Assembly: GCA_013372975.1 (NCBI GenBank)
Contig: JABXIS010000027.1
Coordinates: 19,268 to 83,267 of the forward strand
Source of the DNA: Alphaproteobacteria bacterium
GTDB lineage: Bacteria; Pseudomonadota; Alphaproteobacteria; Sphingomonadales; Kordiimonadaceae
Length of the DNA stretch: 64,000 nt
Direction of reading: 5' to 3'
Part shown: piece by piece, positions 41,658 to 52,057 of the stretch
Layout of the letters: each line of letters opens with the position of its first letter
Position numbering within the stretch: position 1 is the stretch's first letter
The notes under the pieces: model-generated
What the model saw: only the letters and a program-made list of their open reading frames with translations
Database searches by the model: none
Told to the model about the DNA's origin: nothing
Made by a program: the position numbers and the translations under genes

Positions 41658-43556
41658 CTACATTTGCGCTGAGCTAGCTTCCAGCTTGCTCAGCGACCGC
41701 TCAAGCATCAACACATTCCAAAGCGCTGCATGGTGGTCCCTGTGGGCCTGCAAATGCTCTTCCACCATCTCCGACAAACCTTTTCGGTCAATCAGTCCGG
41801 TATCCAGCAAAATTTCGCTGGTGGCTAGTTCCTGCAACATGGGCGCCAGCTCTTCACGCATCCATTGCCCAGCCGGTATATTAAAGCCCTTTTTCGGCCG
41901 ATCGATAATTTCGTCAGGGATCAGGCCCCTGACAGCTTGTTTCATGACGGCTTTGCCCGACCCATCTACAATCCTGCTATCGGGAGACAGGCGCAATCCC
42001 CATTCCACAAATTTATGATCCAGGATAGGCACTCGCACCTCGAGGGAATGGGCCATGCTAGCCCTGTCTACCTTGGTCAGGATGTCGCCGGGCAGATATG
42101 TGTGCATATCAATATATTGCACAATGGAAAGTGGATGCGCACCTTCGGCTTCCTGAGCCAATTCCTTGAAACGATCATGCGGGTGATAGCCTGCAAGATG
42201 TTTGCGCATCTTGTCTGTGTGCAACCTCAACCGATCTCGGTCCGGCATCTTGGAAACTGATTGAAAATAGGCCTCTGCAGACGTACGGGCCAAGGCTTCA
42301 AATGTAGATTTTGCGCGCACATATTGAGGGGCCCAATCCATCTTGGGATAAATACGCGACAGCGGGCCAAAGAAGGCACGCCTAACCCCTAGTGGCAGGG
42401 CAGAGCGCATGCGCTCTTCCATCATATGGAATTTATACCGCCGGTACCCACCAAACAGTTCGTCACCGCCGTCACCGGACAGCGCAACCGTCACAGTTTC
42501 CCGCGCCAGGGCACATACCCTGTAGGTTGGCAGTGCCGACATGTCCCCAAACGGTTCATCGTACAAATCAGGCATGGTATCAATGAGGTCACTGTCGTGT
42601 GCAGAGACCAGACGCAGCCTGTGATGGGTGCCAAAATGGTCCGCCACAAGCTGAGCATGGCCACTTTCATCAAAATCGGGCATATCCGAGCCCACGGAAC
42701 AGGTCTCTACAGGCTGGCTGCTGTTACGGCTCATAAGGCCCACGATCGTACTGGAATCAACACCGCCTGACAGGAAGGCGCCCAAGGGTACATCCGCAAT
42801 CATGCGCAGTTTTACGGCCTCCTCCAGCCGCTCCAGCAATTCCTCTGGGTCTTCTTCCCTTAGCGGCGGTGTAACAACGTCCACATTCCAATACCGGCCA
42901 AGGTCTTGTTTGCCTGTGCTCTGATTTACAGTGATGGTGCAGGCTGGCGGCAATTTATGGATATTCTGCAAAATGGATTTTGGATCAGGTACATACCCAA
43001 GCGCCAAATAGTCTTCCAAGGCATCAAGACGAAGTGACCTGCCCACACCCGGATAGGTCAGAAGCGCCTTCATTTCGGAGGCGAAAAGGAAGGTTCCGTC
43101 CGGCAAACTGCAATAATAGACAGGCTTGATGCCAAGCCTGTCACGCGCGACGAATAGCTCTCCGGTCCGGTTATCCCAGATCGCAAAGGCGAACATGCCC
43201 CTCAACCTGGTCACACAGTCCCTGCCCCATGCCAGATAGGCTGTAATCAATACCTCTGTGTCGCTGTTTGTCCTGAAGCTGTAGCCAAGCCCTTCAAGTT
43301 CGCGCCGAAGATATTGGAAATTATAGATTTCGCCATTGAAGGTCAGGACAACGCCTTCGTCGTCGCTCAGCATTGGCTGCACGCCGCCAGCAACGTCAAT
43401 GATGGAAAGCCGCCTGTGCCCAAGGGCAACGCCCTGCCCCCAGAAAAATCCGTCAGCATCAGGGCCGCGGTGTGCAAGCCTTGTATTCATGCGCCTAAGG
43501 GCATCCTGATTGACAGGCTTACCACTTGATAACAAAACACCTGTTATGCCGCACAT
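41658..43556 (-). CDS. Asparagine synthase-like amidotransferase (XrtA/PEP-CTERM system amidotransferase)
   Basis: MCGITGVLLSSGKPVNQDALRRMNTRLAHRGPDADGFFWGQGVALGHRRLSIIDVAGGVQPM...PLGAFLSGGVDSSTIVGLMS; context next to exosortase. Confidence 0.9.
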   Translation of the reverse strand: MCGITGVLLSSGKPVNQDALRRMNTRLAHRGPDADGFFWGQGVALGHRRLSIIDVAGGVQPMLSDDEGVVLTFNGEIYNFQYLRRELEGLGYSFRTNSDTEVLITAYLAWGRDCVTRLRGMFAFAIWDNRTGELFVARDRLGIKPVYYCSLPDGTFLFASEMKALLTYPGVGRSLRLDALEDYLALGYVPDPKSILQNIHKLPPACTITVNQSTGKQDLGRYWNVDVVTPPLREEDPEELLERLEEAVKLRMIADVPLGAFLSGGVDSSTIVGLMSRNSSQPVETCSVGSDMPDFDESGHAQLVADHFGTHHRLRLVSAHDSDLIDTMPDLYDEPFGDMSALPTYRVCALARETVTVALSGDGGDELFGGYRRYKFHMMEERMRSALPLGVRRAFFGPLSRIYPKMDWAPQYVRAKSTFEALARTSAEAYFQSVSKMPDRDRLRLHTDKMRKHLAGYHPHDRFKELAQEAEGAHPLSIVQYIDMHTYLPGDILTKVDRASMAHSLEVRVPILDHKFVEWGLRLSPDSRIVDGSGKAVMKQAVRGLIPDEIIDRPKKGFNIPAGQWMREELAPMLQELATSEILLDTGLIDRKGLSEMVEEHLQAHRDHHAALWNVLMLERSLSKLEASSAQM

Positions 43557-45094
43557 AGGCTCTCTTTCCCATTTTCCAAAGGCTGCCACAGCAGCGACCC
43601 TGGCGGTATTTCCTTCAGGAATTGACGCAATATTTCCCTGGCGCCAACGTTATCATTTTGTATGTCCGCAGCAATAGCCAATGTCTGCACATCAGCCGTT
43701 ACGCCCTTCAGTCGGACCATGGCCAGAGCAACCTTCATCGCCAGGTCGCCAGAAACAAACCTGCCATCGACAAAATAGGTGCGCCAAAGCAGCTTGCGCC
43801 GAGCGCCCAGCCACACGATGTCCTCGGAGAAGGACACGCCATCGATCGTTTGATCTGTCGCCCCCTGGCCACCAAGCACATCCCACTCTTGTCCCAAATA
43901 GGAAATGGGCACTTTCCGGGCACGATGGCCCAGCCGATCAGGGCCGTACACACCCGTAGTGCCCTTTATGATGTCGGCATGCAGTCGATAGCTCCATTCA
44001 GCAACCCCATCGGCACCAAAACTTGATCTTCGTTCACTGATGTCTTTGACGCTCAACAGCCTGATATCGTCTCCGCCAGCCGGTAATTGCCGGAAGCTGA
44101 ACCTGTCGCAAACAGGTCTTACCAGTTGGCTTTGTGTCATGAAGGCGTGCGACCATACGCCCGCCGCCAGAGGCAGAAAAACCACTGGAAGCACCAACAT
44201 CAACGCTTTGAGATCAATGGATTTTTCCATTTCCCCCGGGCCAACCGGCACGGGCGAAGGTGATTCTGGAACAGCTATTTCCCTGTCTGAAAACCTGTAT
44301 GCAATGGCAATCTGCAGGATCAGTATGATGCTCAGAAAACCCCAGCCGTAAAGGATGTGGTCAAGCCCTTTGCCAAAGGCCTGTCCTGATGCTTCCGCAA
44401 TCAAGATGGTGGTATAAACCCGAAGGATATTGCCTACGATGGGCATAAGGGCCGCGACCAGTAGAAAGGCGATCCGTCGCTTCCAGCTCTGGAACAGCAG
44501 ATGACACAGAAGGACGCCTAACACTATGCTGGTAAAAAGGAATTTCACGCCAGCGCAGGCCCGCGCCACCTGATAAAGACCACCGGAGAGCTGGATCAAA
44601 ACGCCATCAGCTGTAAATTCCACGCCCGTCGCACTTAGGGTCGCTATCACCGCTTTCGCCGTCACCACCTGCAACGGGCCGACCAGCTGCTCTCCCAAAG
44701 GGATCATAAAAAACAGGAAAGCCATCGGGAATCTGATAACCCGGTATGCCTGTAGCCCCATAAAGGTAATCGCAAATGTATTAATTAGGGCTACAAGTGA
44801 AAAATGTTGAATCACCCTTGCTTCAGCTGCCGCCCCTATCAGCCATAGACTCGTGAAGCCGAAAATAATTATGGAGCCCGGCAGCCAAGTCCTCATTGGC
44901 ACTTGGTCCAGTTCCTGCCACTGTCTCTGGATCAACCAGATAACTACTGGCGGTACCCAAACCCCATGGCTGAAGGCATCAACCGTCCAAACAAGGTGCC
45001 AAAGATGCCCTACGGTATCCGACCAAGCCAGCAGCACGAACAACACCGCCACGGAGAATTGAATTAACTGCGGACGGATCTTAGGTATTTTCAT
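43544..45094 (-). CDS. xrtA: Exosortase A (fused EpsI-type C-terminal domain)
   Basis: ARACAGVKFLFTSIVLGVLLCHLLFQSWKRRIAFLLVAALMPIVGNILRVYTTILIAEASGQAFGKGLDHILYGWGFLS: Cys/Arg/His exosortase signature; periplasmic EpsI-like C-terminus. Confidence 0.93.
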   Translation of the reverse strand: MKIPKIRPQLIQFSVAVLFVLLAWSDTVGHLWHLVWTVDAFSHGVWVPPVVIWLIQRQWQELDQVPMRTWLPGSIIIFGFTSLWLIGAAAEARVIQHFSLVALINTFAITFMGLQAYRVIRFPMAFLFFMIPLGEQLVGPLQVVTAKAVIATLSATGVEFTADGVLIQLSGGLYQVARACAGVKFLFTSIVLGVLLCHLLFQSWKRRIAFLLVAALMPIVGNILRVYTTILIAEASGQAFGKGLDHILYGWGFLSIILILQIAIAYRFSDREIAVPESPSPVPVGPGEMEKSIDLKALMLVLPVVFLPLAAGVWSHAFMTQSQLVRPVCDRFSFRQLPAGGDDIRLLSVKDISERRSSFGADGVAEWSYRLHADIIKGTTGVYGPDRLGHRARKVPISYLGQEWDVLGGQGATDQTIDGVSFSEDIVWLGARRKLLWRTYFVDGRFVSGDLAMKVALAMVRLKGVTADVQTLAIAADIQNDNVGAREILRQFLKEIPPGSLLWQPLENGKESLCAA

Positions 45095-46305
45095 TTCCTA
45101 TCCCCCGCCATTATCTCTGCAACCAGTTGGTCAAGCATCGTCAAACTACCGGACCACTGATAACACTTTTCTATCTGCTTTCGCGCTGACCGGCCGATCT
45201 TGGTGGCATCAGAGGGGTGGGTCAGAAGGTGAACCACTTCTCCTGCAAAATTCAGCGGTTCTCTTGCTACTATCAGATCTCTGCCTGGCTCAGCCTCAAT
45301 CCCTTCTTTCGCATCCGGCGTAGCGACAACTGGCTTTGCCATAGCCATGCCCTCAAGCACTTTGTTCTGGATACCACGCGCGGTCTGCAGTGGTGCAACG
45401 ACCACAGCACTCTCTCCGATTTCCTGCGCCATATCCTGAACAAACCCTAACACTTCCACATTGGCGCCTGCCAATGCGGCTACACGCGGATGAACGGGCG
45501 CTCCAGCGATGACAAACCGGGCATCTTTGCATTTTTCAATTACCAGTGGCCAAACATTGGCAACAAACCACTCAACAGCTTCAATATTAGGCTGATAATC
45601 CATTGCGCCAGTAAAAATGACTCTGTTCTGGTATACAGCACTGGCAAACCTGTCCGCTGAAAAATGGTCAATGTCCACGCCGTTTGTAATTGCGCAAACA
45701 TTTGTGCCTGAGGGAGTTCCAAGTACGGATTGTGTAAACAGCGCCGCCTCGTCGCGGCTGACCAATATGGTGTGGCGTGATTGAAAGGCGACCTGACGCT
45801 CAAATTTGGCAAGCAATCTTGCTTCGCGCCGATAGATCCAAGACATTGGAAATCTGGCAATCTTGGAATATTGCGCCCACTTGGCGCTATCCACATCAAC
45901 CAAATCGGTGATCACTGGGATATGTGAATGTCGACTGTCTATCAATGTTGCGACTGCACCTGAAAAAAGAAATATCAGGTCAATCTCTCCCGCATCCAAC
46001 AAACCATCAACATATTGTTTAAGTTGATGTTTTGGATAAGCCGAAGTTGTCAAAGGCTTCCCACATAAAAGCCCCCATAGCATGCCAAGCTTCTGACGAA
46101 ATGCACCGGCAAATTGCCACCCCACCGTCTCACACCGTTCTTCCAAAAAACTGACATATTGTCGGTCTTTGGGTGTGTCCACGTAGAATCCCGCATGCAC
46201 GGTGTGGTTCTGGAGCAAATGCTCTAGAAAGGGCCAAGACCTGATCTTGTCACCTTTATTGGGTGGGTAAGGAATTCTGTGAGCCAGAAAAAGAATGCGA
46301 GCCAT
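45091..46305 (-). CDS. XrtA-associated glycosyltransferase (TIGR03087-like)
   Basis: MARILFLAHRIPYPPNKGDKIRSWPFLEHLLQNHTVHAGFYVDTPKDRQYV...GAMDYQPNIEAVEWFVANVWPLV. Confidence 0.88.
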   Translation of the reverse strand: MARILFLAHRIPYPPNKGDKIRSWPFLEHLLQNHTVHAGFYVDTPKDRQYVSFLEERCETVGWQFAGAFRQKLGMLWGLLCGKPLTTSAYPKHQLKQYVDGLLDAGEIDLIFLFSGAVATLIDSRHSHIPVITDLVDVDSAKWAQYSKIARFPMSWIYRREARLLAKFERQVAFQSRHTILVSRDEAALFTQSVLGTPSGTNVCAITNGVDIDHFSADRFASAVYQNRVIFTGAMDYQPNIEAVEWFVANVWPLVIEKCKDARFVIAGAPVHPRVAALAGANVEVLGFVQDMAQEIGESAVVVAPLQTARGIQNKVLEGMAMAKPVVATPDAKEGIEAEPGRDLIVAREPLNFAGEVVHLLTHPSDATKIGRSARKQIEKCYQWSGSLTMLDQLVAEIMAGDRK

Positions 46306-46313
46306 TGCCCCCC

Positions 46314-47360
46314 CTAACCCAGGTGTCGTGCAATTGGTGGCCCCAACCTGTTTGCAAGCCAGAGAGGGAGACGTTTCCATACCGAAATCATCGCCTGATA
46401 CCTTGGGTTCTGAGGAGAGTGATCAGGCAGCCCCCCTCCTTCCGGCAGGAAATATTCATAGTGAAGGGGTTGAGGGTCAAAACCCCAATTTTTCTTGAAT
46501 TTATAAGGCCCGGAATCAATCTTGCTTCGTCCGAAATCGAAGGTATTTTTGCCTAATGAAACCGCTTTTTTCATCAAGTCATAATACATGAATTCGTGGG
46601 CATGAAGCTGTCTCGCCAAGGGCCCTCCCCCCGCATAGTAGGGAAGAACAGTATCATTGTGCAGAAAACTGAACAGGCTTGCAGCGGGGCGCCCATGCGC
46701 GTCACAGGTTACCTGAACGAGAACATCTTCAGGAAACGCATGAAGCATGGTTTTAAAAAGTTTCTTCCCAAAAACAGGTGTTCCAAGGTTTCTGACTGAT
46801 TGACTGTAGAGGTGATAAAAAGTTTCTAGGTCCCCATTCCAATCAGTAGACAAGCCTTTGCTCAATGACTTGCGCACAACAGCTCTTTGTTTTCTTGGTA
46901 TGGCGGTTAACAGCTCGTCATCGGTCTCGCCTTTGAGTTCCTTGATAAAAGTGGCCGCACTTGGCGGTTTTTCATACCAACCCTGCATGTTGGTATGCCT
47001 TGCCACTCGTGTGCGGTATTCCAAAAAATCCCCGCCCACACTTTTCATTAACTTTTGGGCTTCGCAATCCAGAGCCTTTAACGCTTCGTCTTCAACGGCC
47101 AACGGCCCGCCATAAACGCCAAACATGTTAGAAATAACTGCATTTCCAAAAAGGCGGCTGCGCCTGATGCTCAATGGTAGGACACCCACAATCGCACCAT
47201 CTCTTTCAGCGAAGAGAAACCGGCCGACATGCCCTGCACCCTTTTCAACAACAGTCTTCCATCCGGCTCGATGACAAAATGTGCCGTCAGGGTGTTGAAT
47301 GACAAACCTGTCCCATGCGTCGAAAGTATTTGGCTGCAGCAGCTTGATAGAGAGTGTCAC
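46314..47360 (-). CDS. FemAB-like XrtA system-associated protein (GNAT/FemAB)
   Basis: DAWDRFVIQHPDGTFCHRAGWKTVVEKG...FDFGRSKIDSGPYKFKKNWGFDPQPLHYEYFLPEG. Confidence 0.88.
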   Translation of the reverse strand: MTLSIKLLQPNTFDAWDRFVIQHPDGTFCHRAGWKTVVEKGAGHVGRFLFAERDGAIVGVLPLSIRRSRLFGNAVISNMFGVYGGPLAVEDEALKALDCEAQKLMKSVGGDFLEYRTRVARHTNMQGWYEKPPSAATFIKELKGETDDELLTAIPRKQRAVVRKSLSKGLSTDWNGDLETFYHLYSQSVRNLGTPVFGKKLFKTMLHAFPEDVLVQVTCDAHGRPAASLFSFLHNDTVLPYYAGGGPLARQLHAHEFMYYDLMKKAVSLGKNTFDFGRSKIDSGPYKFKKNWGFDPQPLHYEYFLPEGGGLPDHSPQNPRYQAMISVWKRLPLWLANRLGPPIARHLG

Positions 47361-48286
47361 TATTCTGCCCTTCCATCTCGAAAGGACGAGAACGCAGGGC
47401 TGAATATATCTATCATTTTACCCCATGAGTGCAGTTTCAGGAGTTTCTCAACTTTAGCTGCCATATGGGATTGGCCCGTATAGTGTCTAAAACGGGAGAG
47501 CCAGGGTGCATGGTCAACAAAAGGCTGCTCTGGGTCAACCTCCCAAGGATGCATATAGAAAATCGCTGGCGCACCTGTTTGGCAGCCTCCGCGTTGAAAA
47601 AGAAAACGCCCTAACCAGTAGGGAAGCAATCGGAAGTATCCACCACCGGAGGCGGGAAGAGGCCTGCCCAGTGCCTTAAACACCGTCATTGGCACCTCAA
47701 GGACACGCTCTTCCCCAATAGGCCAAAAAGGCAGCCTTGGCGCTTCCGGCATACCATAGTGATCTGATTTCATGGGATACAGGCTTGAGGAATACCTAAA
47801 TCCGAGCTCTTCCAGACATTCGTATGCCCACCATGTCTCTGGCGTAAGTGAAAAGCTCGGTGCCCTATATCCAATGACCTCTGCCCCTATGGCATCTTCG
47901 AGTTTTGCCTTTGCCGCATGAATATCCGCAAACAGAGAATCTCTATCCATCGTAAAAAGACGGCGATGATCGCTTCCATGGCAAGCCACCTCATGACCAG
48001 CATTGTGAATAGCTGAAATCAATAGAGGGTGCCTTTCAGCAACCCAGCCAAGGCAGAAAAAAGTTGCCTCGACACCTTGTTTGGCAAGTATTTCCAGGAT
48101 GGTATAGGTCTGCCGCTCTACACGGCTTTCGAGACGGGGCCAGTCTTCTCTATGCAGGGAGTTTTCAAAGGCGCCAACCTGAAACCACTCCTCAACATCA
48201 ACGGTGAAGGCCATTTTTTCGCCGAATTTTGTGTCCGGGGAAACAGGAAGAGAAAGATCGAGACTAGCGTCGCCCTTACTTGTCAT
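47360..48286 (-). CDS. XrtA system polysaccharide deacetylase (DUF3473-type)
   Basis: AFTVDVEEWFQVGAFEN...VEATFFCLGWVAERHPLLISAIHNAGHEVACHGSDHRRLF...FYMHPWEVDPEQP; start set to internal Met. Confidence 0.9.
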   Translation of the reverse strand: MTSKGDASLDLSLPVSPDTKFGEKMAFTVDVEEWFQVGAFENSLHREDWPRLESRVERQTYTILEILAKQGVEATFFCLGWVAERHPLLISAIHNAGHEVACHGSDHRRLFTMDRDSLFADIHAAKAKLEDAIGAEVIGYRAPSFSLTPETWWAYECLEELGFRYSSSLYPMKSDHYGMPEAPRLPFWPIGEERVLEVPMTVFKALGRPLPASGGGYFRLLPYWLGRFLFQRGGCQTGAPAIFYMHPWEVDPEQPFVDHAPWLSRFRHYTGQSHMAAKVEKLLKLHSWGKMIDIFSPAFSSFRDGRAE

Positions 48287-49340
48287 CCTTCGAACCGCCA
48301 CCGGCCAACTGGGCCATCAGGTTTGTCAATTGCTTCAAAGTCTCATCCTGAGACTTCATCATATTCTCGAGTTGGTTTAGCCTGTCTTCCATCTCTTCCT
48401 TTTCCTTGCCCCCCTGATCGCTGCCAGATTTTGCGGCACTTTCTAAAGGAATAGATGGATCATTCTGGCGATTTACCGGTCTAGAGGCAGGCCTCGGTAT
48501 CGCAGAAGACGTCGGCGTTACTTGCCGCTGGTCACTTGCCATGTCCGAGATCACTGCGCCGACGGTCTCGCCGTCAATGGTATGAACTTCTTCAAGTGCA
48601 CCATAGAGAAGGATACGCGAACACAAGGTATTCAGCCGGCGTGGAACACCTGCACAGTGGTTATAGATTGCTTCAACAGCATCAGCCGTAAAACACGGGT
48701 CATTATCCCATCCCACCAAGCGCAAACGGTGTTCGATATAGCCCGCAAGCTCTTCTTCTTCCATTGGCTCCAAGTGGTGAGTGGCAATAACGCGTTGGCG
48801 CAATTGCTCCAGCTCTGGCGCGGAAAAAATACGATCTCGAAACTCAGGCTGGCCCACGAGAAAGCTTTGGAGCAAAGCCTTATCACCTTCCTGGAAATTG
48901 GAGAGCATACGCATTTCTTCAAGCGCGGCGTTTGATAGGTTTTGGGCTTCATCCACAACCAACAACGCACGACGGCCCATCCGAAATTGTTCGCGAAGAT
49001 ACTTTTCAAGGCGCGCAAGAAGCTGGCCTTTGTCTTCTGCCTGCGCATCGAGGCCAAATGCTGCGACAACACTGCGCAAGAGATCCTCAGCGCTGAGCTG
49101 AGTACTCACAATCATTGCTGCGATAAATTCGTTTCTATCCAACGTCTCGAATAGATGCCGCACCAGTGTGGTTTTACCGGTACCGATATCTCCGGTTACG
49201 ATAATGAATCCCTCACCTTGGTTCAGGCCATATGTCAAATAGGCCATCGCCTTCTTGTGCGTGCGAGAACTAAAATAGAAACGAGGGTCAGGCGTTAGCT
49301 GAAAAGGCCTACCCTGCAGATTGTAAAAACTTTCGTACAT
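48276..49340 (-). CDS. XrtA-associated AAA ATPase (ExeA/GspA-like)
   Basis: MYESFYNLQGRPFQLTPDPRFYFSSRTHKKAMAYLTYGLNQGEGFIIVTGDIGTGKTTLVRHLFE. Confidence 0.93.
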   Translation of the reverse strand: MYESFYNLQGRPFQLTPDPRFYFSSRTHKKAMAYLTYGLNQGEGFIIVTGDIGTGKTTLVRHLFETLDRNEFIAAMIVSTQLSAEDLLRSVVAAFGLDAQAEDKGQLLARLEKYLREQFRMGRRALLVVDEAQNLSNAALEEMRMLSNFQEGDKALLQSFLVGQPEFRDRIFSAPELEQLRQRVIATHHLEPMEEEELAGYIEHRLRLVGWDNDPCFTADAVEAIYNHCAGVPRRLNTLCSRILLYGALEEVHTIDGETVGAVISDMASDQRQVTPTSSAIPRPASRPVNRQNDPSIPLESAAKSGSDQGGKEKEEMEDRLNQLENMMKSQDETLKQLTNLMAQLAGGGSKDDK

Positions 49341-49346
49341 ACCGCT

Positions 49347-50825
49347 TTAAAATGTCCCTCTTAGATACAGGGTCAATGCATTCTCCTCCAGATCCGCGCC
49401 TATCTCGTTAGAATGGCGTGTACTGTGAGTAAAATTCGCCGCTACACGAAAGTACCGTGAAAGCGTTTTTGACCAATCCAAGCTCCCCACATAGTAGTTA
49501 TCTATCCGAACATTATCCTCAAATCTACTACGACGATAGCTGATTGTGCCATTTAAGTTAGTATTTTTATTGATTTTGTGCTTGAAGCCGCTCGAAAGTC
49601 CCCAAGATGCGGCCGTTCCAGAGTTATCGTCAAAAGTGCGCCACTCCATATTTCCATTGAGATAAAGCTGCGTTCTCTTATGACGCCAGGTCAGGATGGC
49701 CGTGGCATTCCTGCGGCGGAAGTCGACATCCGAAAGAGAGAAACTTGGGTCTGTTTCGTCAATCGGCAATCCTTGACTGTCAGTAATGCCTTGCTGGTCG
49801 TTGAAGCTGTATGACTGAAGATTGTCGTTCAGGACAATCGCGTTTGAAGTCAGTGTATCGGTGTAGTTGGCAACGATATCCAGCCTCGCCGAAAAGAAAT
49901 GCTGAAGCCTTGCGGTCCAGGTTTCGCGATTTCCCTCTCGTCCTGTTTTTACCATCAAATCCATTTTTGCGCCGGGTATGAAACGAAAACCGGCTTCCCA
50001 ACTGAAGCCATCTGCAGCCAATTGAGTTGACTGAAACCCGTTCCGGCTAAAGCCGGCAGTACCAAGAAGGGAAAGTCGCCGACCAAACTTCAGCGTCAGA
50101 TCCGCGCCCAAAGCTTCATTCTTGTATTCCTGGACCTCAAGGCTTCGACGGGTTCTCTGGCTACTGCCAAACAAGCGCCATTCAAAGTTATTGAAGCGAG
50201 CGCCCGATCCCACACTTGCCCGCAACTCGTGCGTTTGCGTATCAGAGAAGTTGGTTGTCAATGTATCATCATTCAGATTATCAGCTGGGCTAAGCGTTAA
50301 GCCATAGCGATAGCTGATGCGCCAATCAGCCTGACGCCGCAAAGTCCCCTTCAAAATAGCGGACCCTGTATAGTTTTGCACAAGGCGGCGGTTGGAACTT
50401 TTGTTCGCTATGCTCTTGGAAAGGCTACCGCCACGATCCAGAAACACCTGTCTTAGGCTTGCTCTGCTATTTACCGAGAAATGATCTTCCCACAGCTCGG
50501 CATCCAGCGTGCCAAAAAGGCTGTGCCGCGATTCCTCAGATTTGTCTTTGGTGAAATAGAGATAATCGTATGAATAATCGACTGCAGCCCTCAACCGCCG
50601 CCCTTCCACACGAGTGTTCAAGCCCGGCGCAAAATTTAGCACAAGATCAGGCGTGCGACCGGATTCTGTAAGCAACGAGTTGTCAGAAAGCGCCAGCTTT
50701 GCTTCTACACGAGGATCAAACCAGATATGTTGTGCATGAGCGGCAGGAAAGGTCCAGCATAATGCCGAAGCTGAAAGCAATGCCAATATCGTCCGGTTTG
50801 AAACTGTCCGCAGCTCCTGCCCCAC
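49347..50825 (-). CDS. XrtA-associated outer-membrane beta-barrel protein (TIGR03016-like)
   Basis: Signal peptide; PRVEAKLALSDNSLLTESGRTPDLVLNFAPGLNTRVEGRRLRAAVDYSYDYLYF; alternating beta-strand pattern and position in locus. Confidence 0.85.
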   Translation of the reverse strand: MGQELRTVSNRTILALLSASALCWTFPAAHAQHIWFDPRVEAKLALSDNSLLTESGRTPDLVLNFAPGLNTRVEGRRLRAAVDYSYDYLYFTKDKSEESRHSLFGTLDAELWEDHFSVNSRASLRQVFLDRGGSLSKSIANKSSNRRLVQNYTGSAILKGTLRRQADWRISYRYGLTLSPADNLNDDTLTTNFSDTQTHELRASVGSGARFNNFEWRLFGSSQRTRRSLEVQEYKNEALGADLTLKFGRRLSLLGTAGFSRNGFQSTQLAADGFSWEAGFRFIPGAKMDLMVKTGREGNRETWTARLQHFFSARLDIVANYTDTLTSNAIVLNDNLQSYSFNDQQGITDSQGLPIDETDPSFSLSDVDFRRRNATAILTWRHKRTQLYLNGNMEWRTFDDNSGTAASWGLSSGFKHKINKNTNLNGTISYRRSRFEDNVRIDNYYVGSLDWSKTLSRYFRVAANFTHSTRHSNEIGADLEENALTLYLRGTF

Positions 50826-50834
50826 GCAGCCCCC

Positions 50835-52040
50835 CTACCGGCCACCGTAACCATAGTAAGACGCAAATTTCTTGTTGCTGCCACTATAGCGCGTTTTGTT
50901 GAGAAGCAGATTGATGTGCTCACAAGCGCTGATCATGCTCAGGCTTTCCTTGATTTGAGGCTCTGTTGTTTTTTCTGCCTCAATAACAAAAATTGTTTGC
51001 CCCATATATAACGCCAGAACAGAGGCCGCTGAACTCGCCAGAACCGGCGGCGAGTCAAAAATTACCAAACGATCAGGGTACCTGGTTCCAATTTCCTTAA
51101 CGATCTTCTCCATCCGCTCACTGGCGAGAAGCTCGGTTGTCAAATTATGTTGCCGGCCGGCAGGCAACAAAACCAAGTTCGGAATATTGGTCCTGATAAG
51201 ACAATCACCAATTTCAATGTTTTCGTCAGCAACTACGTCCATTAGCCCCCTGCCGCCACTGACCCCCAGACGGTTTAGCACTTCTGGCTTGGAAAAATCT
51301 GCATCAATAAGAAGTACGGTGGTGTCTTGTTCCGTTGCAATCGAAAGCGCAAGGTTGATCGCACAAAAGGACTTTCCCTCCCCCGGGTTGGAGCTTGTCA
51401 ACAAGACCACATTGCCATTCTCAAGGCGTCTTTCATCCTTGCTGAACGCATTCAAAAGAATTGAACGTTTAATGATCCGGAATTCTTCTGACATTAAATT
51501 TGGCGGCATGTCAGGGGTAATATATCCGGCCTCTCTCAGCGCCACGAGATCAATTTCTTGTTCCTCTCGCTTACCCGCTCTGCGCCCGGAGCCAATCGTT
51601 GACCGCGTTTCAACTTTCGAGGCAGGAACGGCCTGCACAACCTCTGGCGTACTCTCAACAGAAGTTTGCTGCCGAGCCTCTTCTTCCGCAAGACGCTTAG
51701 CTCGTCTCGCCGCTCGCTCTTCAGGACTCAGTGCTTCAGGGTTACCAATTCCGACTGCTAACTTCTTGTCCGATGCACCCGGTTTGTTCTCTTTTGCCTG
51801 CGGGGAATGAGTACCCGATTGCCCAATGCCACGAAAGGCCTTCTTTTCTTCTGTAGAAGCCTGTTCAGAACTAAGCGAAGACGGATCTGGGCGCTGCTCC
51901 TCTGGTAGGCGTGGTTGCCCGATCCCTCCCACAGCACGGGCTTTGCTGTTGACGCCAACCTTCTCCGCAGCGCGTTCAACAAGCGAGCCTGCGGACTTTT
52001 TCTCTTTGTCCTTTTTTGCTGCGCGTTCAATCAGATCCAT
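50835..52040 (-). CDS. XrtA-associated tyrosine autokinase (BY-kinase)
   Basis: VVLLTSSNPGEGKSFCAINLALSIATEQDTTVLLIDADFSKPEVLNRLGV...LVIFDSPPVL. Confidence 0.92.
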   Translation of the reverse strand: MDLIERAAKKDKEKKSAGSLVERAAEKVGVNSKARAVGGIGQPRLPEEQRPDPSSLSSEQASTEEKKAFRGIGQSGTHSPQAKENKPGASDKKLAVGIGNPEALSPEERAARRAKRLAEEEARQQTSVESTPEVVQAVPASKVETRSTIGSGRRAGKREEQEIDLVALREAGYITPDMPPNLMSEEFRIIKRSILLNAFSKDERRLENGNVVLLTSSNPGEGKSFCAINLALSIATEQDTTVLLIDADFSKPEVLNRLGVSGGRGLMDVVADENIEIGDCLIRTNIPNLVLLPAGRQHNLTTELLASERMEKIVKEIGTRYPDRLVIFDSPPVLASSAASVLALYMGQTIFVIEAEKTTEPQIKESLSMISACEHINLLLNKTRYSGSNKKFASYYGYGGR

Positions 52041-52057
52041 AAAATTTACTCACCACA

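Noticed and set aside
41658-43556. Asparagine synthase-like gene considered as a lasso-peptide cyclase partner for the PqqD/HprK operon
   Set aside because: It is 8 kb away, on the far side of the pho operon, begins with an intact MCGI glutaminase N-terminus and sits next to exosortase; best explained as the XrtA-locus amidotransferase.
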